In this document: piece by piece, positions 7,128-16,934 of the stretch
How positions within the stretch are numbered: position 1 is the stretch's first letter
Layout: each line of letters begins with the position of its first letter
Source: Buttiauxella warmboldiae
GTDB taxonomy: Bacteria; Pseudomonadota; Gammaproteobacteria; Enterobacterales; Enterobacteriaceae
Reading direction: 5' to 3'
Assembly (NCBI RefSeq): GCF_003818135.1
Contig: NZ_RPOH01000008.1
Coordinates: 1-45,954, forward strand
DNA length: 45,954 nt
Notes under the pieces: generated by a model
Database searches by the model: none
Told to the model about the DNA's origin: nothing
The model's input: only the letters and a program-made list of their open reading frames with translations
Translations under genes and position numbers: made by a program

Positions 7128-7906
7128 GGTGTATCCTCGCCAGGTTTTCGCAATAAATTGAGCAGGCAAGCACTGAACGCAGCCGGATGTTCCCGGTGCG
7201 CATTGTGGCCTGCGGCGGTAATGAGATGCGGTGTGAGTCCCAGGCTATTAGCCACGGCGCGGAATTTTTCATCCCGCTCACCGCATAGATAGTAAAAAGG
7301 CAGCGGCAGCTGAGCGAGCGCAGCCTGTAGATCGGGCTGGTTGCCCAGCGATGTGGCCTCAAGCATAGCGGCAAGCGTTGCGGCATTATTCTGGCTGCGA
7401 ACGGCAATGAGTTCGCGGCGCTGCGCGTCATTTAACGACTGAAACACCGCTTGCTGATACCAGTCGGTGAGCACCGCTTTTAAGGGATCGGTACGCAATC
7501 GCTGCGCCCAACGCAAGTCGCTGATTCGTCTTTCACAACGTGCATTTTCATCCGTAAGCCCCGGATGCCCTCCCTCAACAATTAACCCCTGCAAACCCGC
7601 ATACTCCCCGTGGCAAGCATGGTACATCGCCACGCGCCCGCCCAGGGAGTAACCAATCAGCCAGTATTTCAGGATGTTGTAACTAAGCAGGGTTTCACGC
7701 AGTAATGCGTCAACTTGTTGAAAGCTTTCGGCCTTAATATCCGCCGATTTTCCGTGACCGGGTAAATCGATATACAACTGCGGCCAGTCGGTAAAGCTGG
7801 CGCTAAGGGTTTGCCATTCCTGCTGGCTGCCTAAAAAACCGTGCAGCCAGACCAGACATGGCAAGTTTGCATCGCGCCCGGCACGAAAAACCCCATGTAA
7901 CATCAT
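7124..7906 (-). CDS. menH: SHCHC synthase MenH
   Basis: 260-residue alpha/beta-hydrolase that eliminates pyruvate from SEPHCHC in menaquinone synthesis. The nucleophile elbow GYSLGG places Ser87, the oxyanion HGF is at 22-24, CGERDEKF carries the acid residue, and GHNAHRE near the C-terminus has the catalytic His. E. coli MenH is 252 aa. The reading frame begins ATGATG; the first ATG overlaps the menD stop and the second is equally possible. The C-terminal ~10 residues are more variable than the core. Confidence 0.95.
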   Translation of the reverse strand: MMLHGVFRAGRDANLPCLVWLHGFLGSQQEWQTLSASFTDWPQLYIDLPGHGKSADIKAESFQQVDALLRETLLSYNILKYWLIGYSLGGRVAMYHACHGEYAGLQGLIVEGGHPGLTDENARCERRISDLRWAQRLRTDPLKAVLTDWYQQAVFQSLNDAQRRELIAVRSQNNAATLAAMLEATSLGNQPDLQAALAQLPLPFYYLCGERDEKFRAVANSLGLTPHLITAAGHNAHREHPAAFSACLLNLLRKPGEDTP

Positions 7907-9573
7907 GCCTGGCTGACCTGCGCCAGCAGGTGCTGCAACGTTTGCGCACCGTCGGTTTCGCCAACCGTCAGCTCGATGACTGTGGTGCGCGGAGTGCGCC
8001 AGGCGTTATCGACCGCCTTTTGTAACCCGTCCCAGCTTGTCGGGTTGTGGTAGCCAAGGCCGAACATCGCCGCCGCATGGGCAAAATTGATATTCTGCGG
8101 CATACAGTAAAAACGCTCGCGTTCCGCGGCAGGCGTTGGCAATAACGAGAAAATCTGCCCGCCGTTGTTATTCACAATCAGCAGGACAAAAGGCGCGGAG
8201 ACTTCCCGTAACAGCGCCAGCGAGTTCATATCGTAAAGCGCTGAAAGGTCGCCCACAATGGTAAGAGTCGAACGCGCGGTGGCGCGTTGCACACCGGCCG
8301 CCGTTGAGAGCAAACCGTCGATACCACTTGCGCCACGGTTGCTATAAACCGGATAGCCCACGGGCATTTGTGCGAACGAGTCCACCAGGCGAACAATCAA
8401 ACTGTTGCCAACGAACAGCTGCCCGGCATCCGGTAACAGTTCAGGCAAACGTGCAGCCACTTGCGCTTCACCAAATTCAGCCGTGCCCTTTTTCACCGCT
8501 TGCTGGGCGATTTTTGCCAGCGTGGTGAGCTTTTCATCCCATGCCACACGCTTTTCGGCCGGATGAAGTTCCAACCACTGGCGGATATCGCACGATAAGC
8601 GGCGGCCGCGATGATTCGCCGGGTCAAGTCGGCCTGCCAGGCTATCCACCAGCCAGTATTCTTCCGGCTCGCAGGTCGCCTGCCATTGCAGTACGCGTTT
8701 GCCCGTCAGGCTGCTGCCAAACTGGATAATAATTTGCGCTTCGGCAAGCTCGGTGACGGCCTGGCTGTTACCCAACCATAGATCCGCGCTCGGCAGCGGC
8801 TGCCCGGTTTGCGATAGCACATCGCCAATCAGCGGCCAGCCCAGCATTTTCGCCCAGTCAGCAACCTGTTTGCCTTCTTCGGCATTCAAACGCCCGGCAA
8901 CCACCACGCCGCGTTTTTGCCGCCAGAAGAACCAGTCACGCTGTTTGATTGCTTCCAGCGCGGAACCCGTTCGCAGCCAGGGTTTATCGCTTTGCCACCA
9001 GTCGCCCAGCGCCTGCTGCCAGCTCACGCCGGTTTCATCAGGTTCGCCATAGAGCGGTTCGGCGAAGGGGCAGTTGATATGAACCGCGCCGCCCGTTTGT
9101 TGGCCAAGCGCGTTGTCGATGGTCGAAACTAACCAACGCGCGGGAATATCCTGCGTCGGGCGCGGCAAATTAATGGATTGAGTGGGATGGGTGCTGAACA
9201 TGCCAGGCTGACGGATCGCCTGGTTTGCGCCGCAATCAATAAGCTCGGGTGGACGATCGGCGCTGAGCACCACCAGCTTTTCCCCGGTCAGCCCGGCTTC
9301 AATAATTGCCGGATAGAGGTTTGCGACGGCGGTGCCAGAGGTGACGATAATCGCCACGGGCGTCCGGCTGGCCTTTGCCAGACCCAATGCCAGATGCCCC
9401 AAACCGCGTTCGTCAAAGTGCGTATGACAGATAAAAGCCCGGTTTTCGGCCGCGCTAAGCGTCAGCGGCGTAGAACGCGAACCCGGCGCGATGCAGACAT
9501 GGCGTACACCGTGGCGGGTTAGCGCTTCAAGAATTACCGTAGCCCAACGGCGGTTAAACGAGCTTATCGACAT
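7903..9573 (-). CDS. menD: SEPHCHC synthase MenD
   Basis: 556-residue thiamine-diphosphate enzyme, identical in length to E. coli MenD, which joins 2-oxoglutarate-derived succinic semialdehyde to isochorismate. The N-terminal block [13 protein letters not shown] (27-39) and the cofactor-activating Glu55 in HFDERGLGH are present. The C-terminal ThDP-binding segment runs from GDLSALYD to [10 protein letters not shown]. An AGGA site precedes the ATG. It follows menF after an 82-bp gap that contains a possible secondary -10 element, and it overlaps menH. Confidence 0.97.
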   Translation of the reverse strand: MSISSFNRRWATVILEALTRHGVRHVCIAPGSRSTPLTLSAAENRAFICHTHFDERGLGHLALGLAKASRTPVAIIVTSGTAVANLYPAIIEAGLTGEKLVVLSADRPPELIDCGANQAIRQPGMFSTHPTQSINLPRPTQDIPARWLVSTIDNALGQQTGGAVHINCPFAEPLYGEPDETGVSWQQALGDWWQSDKPWLRTGSALEAIKQRDWFFWRQKRGVVVAGRLNAEEGKQVADWAKMLGWPLIGDVLSQTGQPLPSADLWLGNSQAVTELAEAQIIIQFGSSLTGKRVLQWQATCEPEEYWLVDSLAGRLDPANHRGRRLSCDIRQWLELHPAEKRVAWDEKLTTLAKIAQQAVKKGTAEFGEAQVAARLPELLPDAGQLFVGNSLIVRLVDSFAQMPVGYPVYSNRGASGIDGLLSTAAGVQRATARSTLTIVGDLSALYDMNSLALLREVSAPFVLLIVNNNGGQIFSLLPTPAAERERFYCMPQNINFAHAAAMFGLGYHNPTSWDGLQKAVDNAWRTPRTTVIELTVGETDGAQTLQHLLAQVSQA

Positions 9574-9603
9574 AGTTCAGTCCTGAGTCAATTTTGCTGA
9601 CTC

Positions 9604-9609
9604 ATTATA
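9604..9609 (-). promoter_or_regulatory. Possible internal -10 element before menD
   Basis: A perfect TATAAT on the minus strand lies in the menF-menD gap, about 30 bp before the menD start. A GAGTCA/TGACTC inverted repeat follows. No good -35 hexamer is seen, so this is only a hint of a secondary promoter. Confidence 0.25.
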
Positions 9610-9655
9610 ATTATTGTTGGAACGGTTATTTTGATGTGCGTTGGTAAACCGGGAC

Positions 9656-10957
9656 TCAGAACGTGGTTTTCGTCAGTAACGTTCGCAGCCCTGCGGCTTT
9701 ATTCTCGATCTCCTGCCACTCCAGCGCGGCGTCAGAACCCGCAACTATGCCTGCTCCGGCATATAAACGCACAATATTATTCGTTACTTTTGCCGATCGT
9801 AATGCGACGCAGAACTCGGCCTGGCGCTGCGATAAATAACCGGCTGAACCCGCGTACCACTCGCGCTCAAAGGGTTCATGGCTGGCGATAAAATCCCGCG
9901 CCGCATCGCGTGGCAAACCGGCCACCGCGGCGGTGGGTTGCAGCATCGCAAGGCAGGCGGCATCGTCTGGCTGTGCAAGATCGCTCCAGATACAGCGGCG
10001 TAAATGCTGCACTTTGCGCAGCCGCACCACCTGCGGTGGCAGCACCTCTATCGCCCCCACGTTTTTTTGCAAACGCTGGCAGATATCTTCAACCACCAAC
10101 ATATTTTCACGTTGGTTTTTATCATCTTTTAGCAGCCATTGCCCCATAGACCAGGCACGATGATCGTCAGGGTGGTTAGCGACCGTTCCGGCCAGCGCCT
10201 CGGTGCGCAGCGCGCTATCGATACGCCGCCACAGGCGCTCCGGGCTTGAGCCAAGGAACGCATGGCTGGCATCAAATACCATCAGGAAATGATAGCAATT
10301 CAGGTTGACCCGGCGGCTGGACGCCATAAATGCGGCGGCGGAAACCCCACAGGTAAACTGCAGGTCGGTTGCCCGCGCCAGTACCACTTTCTCCAGCTCG
10401 CGCTGCTCAATGGCGGCCGTTGCCCGCTCAATCAGCTGGTTCCATTCGGGCTGCGTAGGAATGTGTTGTTCACCGACACAATTCAGGCGCTGCATCGGTA
10501 ATTGTTTCGCCGGCAGCAGCTGTGCAAGAAATTGCTGGGCCGCCCGTGCATCCTCTTGCAATGATGTTTCACTAAACAGATGAAGATAGACAAAGGCATC
10601 GCCGCCGGTGCGTCGCCATTCCAGACGAGGGAGAAATAAGCAGCTGCTATCAGGCGAGAAGGCATTAATCCCGGTAATACGCAGAGCCGGCTGGTCCGCA
10701 TGGTCTGCGATAAACGCCCGGGCCGCAGCTAATGTATCGAACTGACGCAGCGCGCCGAGGGCGGCGATTTCGTCATCGCCATTGCGCTGCTGCCAGTAAA
10801 ACTGGGGATAAAGACGTTGAGTAGTCAGCCAGGCGAGCGCATCTGAAGCATCGCTCAGGGTAACCGCACAGGAGAGCTGCTGTAAGCCCGGTGCATCCGC
10901 AAATTCTGCGTTCAATGCCAGCTGTAACTGCTGCAGCGCGACGACAACTGAATTCAC
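9656..10957 (-). CDS. menF: Isochorismate synthase MenF
   Basis: 433-residue chorismate-utilising enzyme that makes isochorismate for menaquinone. The start is placed at GTG (10957): it has GAGG six bases upstream and the protein then opens NSVVVALQQL like E. coli MenF (431 aa). The frame is open further upstream, but that stretch translates the elbB-side terminator of the elaB gene. With this start, Lys190 (ELEKVVLARA) and Glu240 (FLGSSPE) fall at the catalytic positions of the E. coli enzyme. The C-terminal AGAGIVAGSD and EIENKAAGLRTLL are family signatures. It is the first gene of the men operon. Confidence 0.95.
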   Translation of the reverse strand: MNSVVVALQQLQLALNAEFADAPGLQQLSCAVTLSDASDALAWLTTQRLYPQFYWQQRNGDDEIAALGALRQFDTLAAARAFIADHADQPALRITGINAFSPDSSCLFLPRLEWRRTGGDAFVYLHLFSETSLQEDARAAQQFLAQLLPAKQLPMQRLNCVGEQHIPTQPEWNQLIERATAAIEQRELEKVVLARATDLQFTCGVSAAAFMASSRRVNLNCYHFLMVFDASHAFLGSSPERLWRRIDSALRTEALAGTVANHPDDHRAWSMGQWLLKDDKNQRENMLVVEDICQRLQKNVGAIEVLPPQVVRLRKVQHLRRCIWSDLAQPDDAACLAMLQPTAAVAGLPRDAARDFIASHEPFEREWYAGSAGYLSQRQAEFCVALRSAKVTNNIVRLYAGAGIVAGSDAALEWQEIENKAAGLRTLLTKTTF

Positions 10958-10987
10958 GTTCAACCTCACCTTCCCTGAAAACCCCGG

Positions 10988-10993
10988 ATTATA
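10988..10993 (-). promoter_or_regulatory. Predicted -10 of the men operon promoter
   Basis: Perfect TATAAT on the minus strand, about 30 bp upstream of the menF GTG and just downstream of the elaB terminator. The -35 region is T-rich and poorly matched. Confidence 0.4.
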
Positions 10994-11008
10994 CGTGGTG
11001 ATGGCGGC

Positions 11009-11031
11009 AAAAAAAAATCCCACCCAGTGGG
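11009..11031 (-). terminator. Terminator of elaB
   Basis: Minus strand: CCCAC, loop TGG, GTGGG, then A and nine T. It is the second of two hairpins after elaB; the T-tract is strong although the stem is short. Confidence 0.65.
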
Positions 11032-11045
11032 TAAGATTTTCTTTA

Positions 11046-11074
11046 ATCGGCACACGGGTAAGTTATGTGCCGAT
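11046..11074. repeat. 9-bp inverted repeat just after elaB stop
   Basis: ATCGGCACA and TGTGCCGAT flank an 11-base loop, starting 6 bases past the elaB stop. It probably folds as a 3'-end stem protecting the elaB mRNA ahead of the terminator. Confidence 0.5.
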
Positions 11075-11080
11075 GTTGAA

Positions 11081-11380
11081 TTAGCGTCTGGCGAGTAACA
11101 GACCTAATACCAGCCCCGCCGCGGCCCCCACGCCAATTCCTTGCCAGGGTTTTTCACGGACATAATCATCGGCGCGATAAACAGCTTGTTTGGCACGATA
11201 ATAGTAATTATCTGAAGCATTACTGACCCGCGCTTTCACCTCGCTGAGCGCCTGTTCGGCACGTTCTTTCAGCTCAATGTATTTCTGGTCGGCCGGGTCG
11301 CCTGAGGAACGCAGCACTTCTTCTAACGTTTCACTCAGCAAGGTTAAATCATCATCAAGACGAGATTCGTACGGTTGCAT
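11081..11380 (-). CDS. elaB: Tail-anchored inner membrane protein ElaB
   Basis: 99-residue DUF883-family protein nearly matching E. coli ElaB. A long charged helical region carries RIDD-like DDDLTLLSETLEEVLRS, then YYYRAKQAVYRADDYV. The C-terminus is a single membrane anchor with GIGVGAAAGLVLGLLLARR. ElaB is known as a ribosome-associated, stationary-phase tail-anchored protein. An in-frame GTG lies one codon before the ATG at 11380; the ATG is preferred because it is spaced 7 bases from GGAG. It has its own terminator and is independent of the men operon. Confidence 0.93.
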   Translation of the reverse strand: MQPYESRLDDDLTLLSETLEEVLRSSGDPADQKYIELKERAEQALSEVKARVSNASDNYYYRAKQAVYRADDYVREKPWQGIGVGAAAGLVLGLLLARR

Positions 11381-11442
11381 CACTGTTCTCCGTGTTAAAA
11401 AATACTCGTCCGCTAACTATAGACAATACTCATGCTTTTCGC

Positions 11443-11892
11443 TTAATGATTCGCCATACCGATGTGGGGAATGCCATCTTCGTCATACACCTCCGTCACC
11501 GGGGTAAAACCAAAGCGAGCGTAGAACGATTGCAAATGAGCCTGCGCGCCTAAATAGAGCGTTTTTTCCGGCCAGTATTGCCGGCAAGACGCCATCGCCT
11601 GCTCCATTAACTGGTAACCCAGCTTTTCGCCGCGCACGCTTTTGTCGATAATGACGCGGCCAATCACCACCGGATCAAATTCGCTGTCGCTTTTCAGGAT
11701 GCGGGCATAGGCTACCAGTTTGCCGCCCTGCCAGCCGAGAATATGGCGGTTCTCGCCAGTTAAATCATCGCCATCAATATCCTGATAGGGGCAGTTCTGC
11801 TCAACCACAAACACTTCATTGCGCAATGCCAAAAGCGCGTAGAGATCGCTGACGCTTAATTCTGAATGGTGTAAATCTTGCCAAATCAACAT
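11443..11892 (-). CDS. elaA: GNAT-family acetyltransferase ElaA
   Basis: 149-residue GNAT acetyltransferase homologous to E. coli ElaA (153 aa). The start is ATG at 11892, where MLIWQDLHHSELSV aligns with the E. coli N-terminus; the frame is open 20 codons further upstream but that part crosses the ybfA terminator. Typical segments are FVVEQNCPYQDIDGDDLTG, the acetyl-CoA-binding turn VRGEKLGYQLM and the C-terminal YARFGFTPV. The substrate is unknown. It is the last gene that keeps the E. coli 51-min order. Confidence 0.93.
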   Translation of the reverse strand: MLIWQDLHHSELSVSDLYALLALRNEVFVVEQNCPYQDIDGDDLTGENRHILGWQGGKLVAYARILKSDSEFDPVVIGRVIIDKSVRGEKLGYQLMEQAMASCRQYWPEKTLYLGAQAHLQSFYARFGFTPVTEVYDEDGIPHIGMANH

Positions 11893-11935
11893 GCTGCCGC
11901 CCCTCGTCGTTGTGTGCCAGCTTATCTTCACGCAG

Positions 11936-11961
11936 AAAAAAACCGCCGGCAAGCGGCGGTT
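11936..11961 (-). terminator. Terminator of ybfA
   Basis: Minus strand: AACCGCCG, loop CTTGC, CGGCGGTT, followed by a run of T. It lies 20 bases after the ybfA stop. Confidence 0.8.
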
Positions 11962-11980
11962 TCATTCAGGATAAGCAAAC

Positions 11981-12187
11981 TCAGTAAAAATCACCGGATG
12001 CCGCTTCGGCTTGCGCCATCCACACCGGTTTTTCGCTGGTTTTCGACCACACGCGGTGCAGGTAGCTGTAAAAACGAGAGCGGTCTTTCCAGAACAGCAT
12101 CACCGGCAGGGCCAGGATGCCCACCACTACCACGCAAATACGACGCAGGAAGACCTGATGCAGCGGATAGTCTTTATATAGAGTCAT
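11981..12187 (-). CDS. ybfA: YbfA, small DUF2517 protein
   Basis: 68-residue protein closely matching E. coli YbfA. One hydrophobic segment (about residues 16-32, [16 protein letters not shown]) is followed by the conserved [20 protein letters not shown] and a GDFY C-terminus. Its function is unknown. GGAGG precedes the ATG. As in E. coli it is divergent from kdpF, but its downstream neighbour here is elaA instead of an rhs locus. Confidence 0.92.
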   Translation of the reverse strand: MTLYKDYPLHQVFLRRICVVVVGILALPVMLFWKDRSRFYSYLHRVWSKTSEKPVWMAQAEAASGDFY

Positions 12188-12398
12188 TGGTTTCTCCCTC
12201 CATTATGTGACCGGCAGCAAATACCGGGAAATCAGATGTTGTTAACTGGCTAAAATAGTATCGCACTGGCTGAAAGTTTACTACTCCTCCGACCACTTAA
12301 AGCCACTTTTTGCCACAAATTTACCACCCGTCGCGTAATTAAGTTACGAAATAGTTAAATAAATACTAAACATTAGTTAATTAATGGCCTTTGCCATT

Positions 12399-12415
12399 TT
12401 TATACTTTTTTTACA
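12399..12415 (+). promoter_or_regulatory. KdpE-binding site upstream of kdpFABC
   Basis: TTTATACTTTTTTTACA is identical to the KdpE box as I recall it from the E. coli kdpFABC promoter. It lies 81 bp before the kdpF GTG in the 308-bp ybfA-kdpF intergenic region. The rest of that region is AT-rich from about 12330 and must hold divergent promoters, but I see no clear hexamer pairs. Confidence 0.75.
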
Positions 12416-12495
12416 CCCCGCCCCCTGACTTTTACGACATCTTTGCACGCAAACTTTCACACTCGCTCCAGTTCCTTATGACTACGAGGTGGATT

Positions 12496-12585
12496 GTGAG
12501 TGCAGGTCTGATAGCCGGAGTGGTGCTGGTGTTTATGCTGTTGGGATATTTAATTTATGCCCTGATCAACGCGGAGGCATTCTGA
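12496..12585 (+). CDS. kdpF: K+-transporting ATPase small subunit KdpF
   Basis: 29-residue single-span membrane peptide that stabilises the Kdp complex. The start is GTG at 12496 with GAGG six bases upstream. This gives exactly the E. coli length and the same C-terminus (YALINAEAF). A longer in-frame ORF begins about 100 bp earlier, but it would run through the KdpE site and promoter. The stop overlaps the kdpA ATG by one base (TGATG). Confidence 0.92.
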   Translation: MSAGLIAGVVLVFMLLGYLIYALINAEAF

Positions 12586-14273
12586 TGGCCGCCTCCGCAT
12601 TGTTACTGATAGCCAGTTTCCTGCTGGTGCTTTTTGCGTTGGCGAAACCGTTGGGAAGCGTGCTGGCGCGCTTAATCGATGGCGAGCCGTTGCCCATAAT
12701 CGGGAAAGTGGATTCGCTGTTCCTGAAAGTTTTGGGAACCGAAACCACCCAGGAAATGAGCTGGAAGCGTTATCTGGCAGCAATCCTTGCCTTCAACGTT
12801 TTTGGCCTGGTGTTGCTGTTCGTTATCTTATTAACCCAGGGAAGTTTGCCGCTTAACCCGCAGCAGCTACCGGGGCTGTCCTGGCATCTGGCGTTAAACA
12901 CCGCGGTCAGTTTTGTCTCCAACACTAACTGGCAGTCTTACAGCGGTGAAACCACGCTGAGCTATTTCAGCCAGATGGTCGGTTTGACGGTACAAAATTT
13001 CCTCTCAGCGGCAACCGGAATTGCAGTGGTATTTGCGCTTATCCGCGCATTTTCACGCCGGAGTGCTAACACGCTCGGTAACGCGTGGGCTGATTTAACG
13101 CGTATCACGCTCTATATCCTGTTGCCCATCGCTCTGCTCATTGCGCTGTTCTTTATCAGCCAGGGCACGTTGCAAAACCTCGCGGCATATCAGCCCTTCA
13201 CCTCCCTCGAAGGCGCGCATCAGCTATTGCCGATGGGGCCGGTTGCTTCGCAAGAGGCGATCAAAATGCTCGGCACTAACGGCGGCGGCTTCTTTAACGC
13301 CAACTCTTCCCACCCGTTCGAGAACCCGACCGCGCTCACTAACTTTGTTCAAATGCTGGCGATCTTTTTGATCCCAACCGCTCTGTGCTTTGCCTTTGGT
13401 GAAACCGTCGGAGACAGACGCCAGGGCCACGCCATTTTATGGGCAATGGCGGTAATTTTTGTTATCTGCGTCGTGGTGGTGATGTGGGCGGAAACCCGTG
13501 GGAACACACATTTTATGCCGCTCGGCGCTGACAGCAATATCAATATGGAAGGCAAAGAGAGCCGCTTCGGTATTCTGGTCAGCGGCCTGTTTTCGGTGAT
13601 TACCACCGCGGCTTCCTGCGGGGCCGTTAACGCGATGCATGACTCCTTCACCGCCCTCGGCGGCATGATCCCGATGTGGCTGATGCAGATGGGTGAAGTG
13701 GTGTTTGGCGGCGCGGGTTCCGGCCTCTACGGTATGTTGCTGTTCGTGTTGCTGGCGGTGTTTATCGCCGGGCTGATGATTGGCCGCACGCCGGAATATC
13801 TCGGTAAAAAAATAGACGTGGCCGAAATGAAAATGACCGCACTGGCGATTTTGGTGACGCCAACGCTGGTGCTGCTCGGCACCGCGCTGGCGATGATGAC
13901 TGAAGCGGGACGTGCCGGAATGCTTAACCCAGGTATTCACGGCTTTAGCGAAGTGCTTTATGCCGTGTCGTCTGCTGCCAATAACAACGGCAGCGCATTC
14001 GCCGGGCTAAGCGCCAATACCCCTTTCTGGAACGTGTTGCTGGCGGTGTGCATGTGGTTCGGCCGCTTTGCGGTGATTATCCCGGTGATGGCGATTGCCG
14101 GCTCACTGGTCACTAAAAAGCCGCAGGCCGCAGGCGTCGGCACGCTGCCCACTCACGGCCCGCTGTTTATCGGCTTATTGATTGGCACCGTGCTGTTAGT
14201 CGGCGCGCTGACCTTTATTCCCGCCCTCGCTTTAGGCCCGGTTGCGGAACACCTTTCTGTAGTGAATTTGTGA
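12585..14273 (+). CDS. kdpA: K+-transporting ATPase, channel-like subunit KdpA
   Basis: 562-residue polytopic membrane protein, the K+-binding and translocating subunit of the high-affinity Kdp pump. The four filter loops are visible, including [52 protein letters not shown] and [15 protein letters not shown]. coli KdpA has 557 residues; the extra ones lie mainly at the C-terminal end. The start ATG overlaps the kdpF stop and is followed by the expected MAAS and hydrophobic segment. Inner membrane, with KdpB, KdpC and KdpF. Confidence 0.98.
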   Translation: MAASALLLIASFLLVLFALAKPLGSVLARLIDGEPLPIIGKVDSLFLKVLGTETTQEMSWKRYLAAILAFNVFGLVLLFVILLTQGSLPLNPQQLPGLSWHLALNTAVSFVSNTNWQSYSGETTLSYFSQMVGLTVQNFLSAATGIAVVFALIRAFSRRSANTLGNAWADLTRITLYILLPIALLIALFFISQGTLQNLAAYQPFTSLEGAHQLLPMGPVASQEAIKMLGTNGGGFFNANSSHPFENPTALTNFVQMLAIFLIPTALCFAFGETVGDRRQGHAILWAMAVIFVICVVVVMWAETRGNTHFMPLGADSNINMEGKESRFGILVSGLFSVITTAASCGAVNAMHDSFTALGGMIPMWLMQMGEVVFGGAGSGLYGMLLFVLLAVFIAGLMIGRTPEYLGKKIDVAEMKMTALAILVTPTLVLLGTALAMMTEAGRAGMLNPGIHGFSEVLYAVSSAANNNGSAFAGLSANTPFWNVLLAVCMWFGRFAVIIPVMAIAGSLVTKKPQAAGVGTLPTHGPLFIGLLIGTVLLVGALTFIPALALGPVAEHLSVVNL

Positions 14274-14286
14274 TTAAGAGGCTTCC

Positions 14287-16335
14287 ATGAGTCGCAAGCA
14301 ACAGGCGCTATTTGACCCATCGCTGATCCGTCAGGCGCTGATAGATTCCTTTAAAAAGCTCACGCCACAGGTGCAGTGGCACAACCCGGTGATGTTTATC
14401 GTCTGGGTCGGCAGCGTGGTAACCAGCGTACTGGCGATCGCCATGCTTAATGGTTCTTTGCAGGGCGATGCGCTGTTTACCGCCGCCATCGGCCTCTGGC
14501 TATGGTTTACGGTGCTGTTTGCCAACTTTGCCGAAGCGCTGGCTGAAGGCCGCAGTAAGGCGCAGGCCAATAGCCTGAAAGGCGTGAAGAAAACCAGCTT
14601 TGCCCGCAAGTTACGTGCCCCGCAGCATGATGCACCAGCCGACCGGGTGCCCGCCGCCGATTTGCGTAAAGGCGATATCGTGCTGGTTGAAGCGGGCGAT
14701 ATTATCCCGTGCGATGGCGAGGTGCTGGAAGGCGGCGCATCGGTGGATGAAAGCGCGATAACCGGCGAGTCCGCGCCGGTGATTCGCGAGTCCGGCGGCG
14801 ACTTTGCCTCTGTTACCGGCGGCACTCGCATCCTTTCAGACTGGCTGGTAATTCAGTGCAGCGTAAACCCGGGTGAAACCTTTCTCGACCGTATGATAGC
14901 GATGGTTGAAAGCGCACAGCGCCGTAAAACGCCGAACGAAGTCGCGCTGACCATTTTGCTGGTCGCCCTCACCATCGTCTTTTTACTGGCAACCGCCACG
15001 CTGTGGCCTTTCTCGCAGTATGGCGGCGTGGCGGTCAGCGCCACGGTGCTGATTGCGCTGCTGGTCTGCCTGATTCCGACCACCATCGGCGGGCTGCTGT
15101 CAGCCATTGGCGTGGCGGGTATGAGCCGCATGCTGGGCGCAAACGTGATTGCCACCAGCGGGCGCGCCGTGGAAGCCGCGGGCGACGTTGATGTACTGCT
15201 GCTGGATAAAACCGGCACCATCACCCTTGGGAATCGCCAGGCATCCGATTTTCTGCCAGCCCCCGGGATTGATGAAAAAACGCTGGCCGATGCCGCGCAG
15301 CTTTCGTCGCTTGCCGATGAAACGCCGGAAGGCCGCAGCATTGTGGTGCTGGCAAAACAGCGCTTTAACCTGCGCGAGCGCGAGGTACAAAATCTGCAGG
15401 CGACGTTTGTGCCATTCACCGCGCAAACCCGTATGAGCGGCATCAATATTCAGGAGCGCATGATTCGCAAAGGTTCTGTCGATGCCATTCGCCGCCACGT
15501 GGAAGCCAACGGCGGCCACTTCCCGCCGCAGGTCGAGACGCTGGTCGAAGGCGTTGCCCGTTCAGGCGGCACGCCGCTGGTTGTGGCGGAAGGGGCGAAC
15601 GTGCTCGGCGTGATAGCCCTGAAAGATATCGTTAAAGGCGGCATTAAAGAGCGCTTTGCCCAGCTGCGCAAAATGGGCATCAAAACCGTGATGATCACCG
15701 GTGACAACCGCCTGACCGCCGCAGCGATTGCCGCCGAAGCGGGCGTTGATGATTTTCTGGCAGAAGCGACGCCGGAAGCCAAGCTGGCGTTGATTCGCCA
15801 GTATCAGGCCGAAGGCCGCCTGGTGGCGATGACCGGCGACGGCACCAACGATGCCCCGGCCCTGGCACAGGCAGATGTGGCGGTGGCCATGAACTCGGGT
15901 ACCCAGGCGGCGAAAGAAGCCGGCAATATGGTGGACTTAGATTCCAACCCCACCAAATTGATTGAGGTGGTGCATATCGGCAAACAGATGCTGATGACCC
16001 GTGGCTCGCTGACCACTTTCAGTATCGCCAACGATGTGGCGAAGTATTTCGCGATCATTCCCGCCGCGTTTGCCGCGACTTACCCGCAGTTGAATGCGCT
16101 GAACGTGATGCACCTGCACTCCCCGGCTTCGGCGATTTTAAGCGCGGTGATTTTCAACGCCCTGATCATCATCTTTTTGATTCCCCTGGCATTACGTGGC
16201 GTGAGCTACCAGCCGCTGAGTGCCGCAGCCATGCTGCGCCGCAATCTGTGGATTTACGGGCTCGGCGGCTTAATTGTGCCGTTTATTGGCATCAAAGCTA
16301 TCGACCTGCTGCTGACCGTTTGTGGCCTGGTTTAA
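14287..16335 (+). CDS. kdpB: K+-transporting P-type ATPase subunit KdpB
   Basis: 682-residue catalytic P-type ATPase subunit, the same length as in E. coli. The phosphorylated aspartate is Asp307 in DKTGTITLG. The actuator motif TGES occurs in [10 protein letters not shown], the nucleotide domain has TPEGRSI and the hinge has [23 protein letters not shown] precedes the ATG, 13 bp after kdpA. It energises K+ import through KdpA by ATP hydrolysis. Confidence 0.98.
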   Translation: MSRKQQALFDPSLIRQALIDSFKKLTPQVQWHNPVMFIVWVGSVVTSVLAIAMLNGSLQGDALFTAAIGLWLWFTVLFANFAEALAEGRSKAQANSLKGVKKTSFARKLRAPQHDAPADRVPAADLRKGDIVLVEAGDIIPCDGEVLEGGASVDESAITGESAPVIRESGGDFASVTGGTRILSDWLVIQCSVNPGETFLDRMIAMVESAQRRKTPNEVALTILLVALTIVFLLATATLWPFSQYGGVAVSATVLIALLVCLIPTTIGGLLSAIGVAGMSRMLGANVIATSGRAVEAAGDVDVLLLDKTGTITLGNRQASDFLPAPGIDEKTLADAAQLSSLADETPEGRSIVVLAKQRFNLREREVQNLQATFVPFTAQTRMSGINIQERMIRKGSVDAIRRHVEANGGHFPPQVETLVEGVARSGGTPLVVAEGANVLGVIALKDIVKGGIKERFAQLRKMGIKTVMITGDNRLTAAAIAAEAGVDDFLAEATPEAKLALIRQYQAEGRLVAMTGDGTNDAPALAQADVAVAMNSGTQAAKEAGNMVDLDSNPTKLIEVVHIGKQMLMTRGSLTTFSIANDVAKYFAIIPAAFAATYPQLNALNVMHLHSPASAILSAVIFNALIIIFLIPLALRGVSYQPLSAAAMLRRNLWIYGLGGLIVPFIGIKAIDLLLTVCGLV

Positions 16336-16347
16336 GAGGAAAAACAA

Positions 16348-16923
16348 ATGACTATTTTACGTCCCGCTATACTGTTACTGATTTTGCTGACCCTGATTAC
16401 AGGTGGACTTTACCCGCTTTTGACCACACTTTTAGGCCAATGGTGGTTCCATGAGCAGGCCAACGGTTCGTTGATTATTCAGGCCAACGAAGTACGCGGC
16501 TCCAGGCTGATTGGGCAAAACTTCACCGCGGCCAAGTATTTGCAAGGTCGCCCTTCTGCAACCGCAGAAACACCTTATAATCCAATGGCCTCCGGCGGTA
16601 GTAATCTGGCGGGAAGCAATCCAGAATTAGATAAACACATTACCGAACGTGTCGCGGCATTAAGACAGGCAAATCCGCAAGCCAACCCGGCGATTCCCGT
16701 TGAGCTGGTCACTGCGTCGGCCAGTGGCCTGGACGGACAAATTTCACCAGAAGGCGCAGCCTGGCAAATTCCGCGTATTGCTAAAGCGCGTAACTTACAA
16801 CAGGCGCAAGTTGAGCGATTGATTGCTGAAAACACCGCTCAGCCGCTGGTCAGTTTTATCGGTAAACCGGTAGTGAACGTATTGCTGGTTAACCTGGCGC
16901 TGGATGCTCTCCAGGCACCTTAG
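16348..16923 (+). CDS. kdpC: K+-transporting ATPase subunit KdpC
   Basis: 191-residue accessory subunit of the Kdp pump (E. coli 190 aa). It has one N-terminal membrane helix (about residues 8-27) and a periplasmic domain with [18 protein letters not shown], then [11 protein letters not shown] and [14 protein letters not shown], which are family blocks. An AAGAGG site precedes the ATG, 12 bp after kdpB. The region after kdpC leads into kdpD without a terminator, so read-through into the sensor genes is expected. Confidence 0.97.
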   Translation: MTILRPAILLLILLTLITGGLYPLLTTLLGQWWFHEQANGSLIIQANEVRGSRLIGQNFTAAKYLQGRPSATAETPYNPMASGGSNLAGSNPELDKHITERVAALRQANPQANPAIPVELVTASASGLDGQISPEGAAWQIPRIAKARNLQQAQVERLIAENTAQPLVSFIGKPVVNVLLVNLALDALQAP

Positions 16924-16934
16924 AAGGAGTCGTT

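Noticed and set aside
6132-7292. 386-codon open frame on the plus strand
   Set aside because: It runs antisense through menC, menB and menH, which are certain genes; its length comes from the high-GC codon pattern of the opposite strand, and it has no recognisable protein features.
12391-12585. Longer 64-residue version of KdpF
   Set aside because: It would start upstream of and run through the KdpE box and promoter; the GTG at 12496 gives the exact family length with a good ribosome site.
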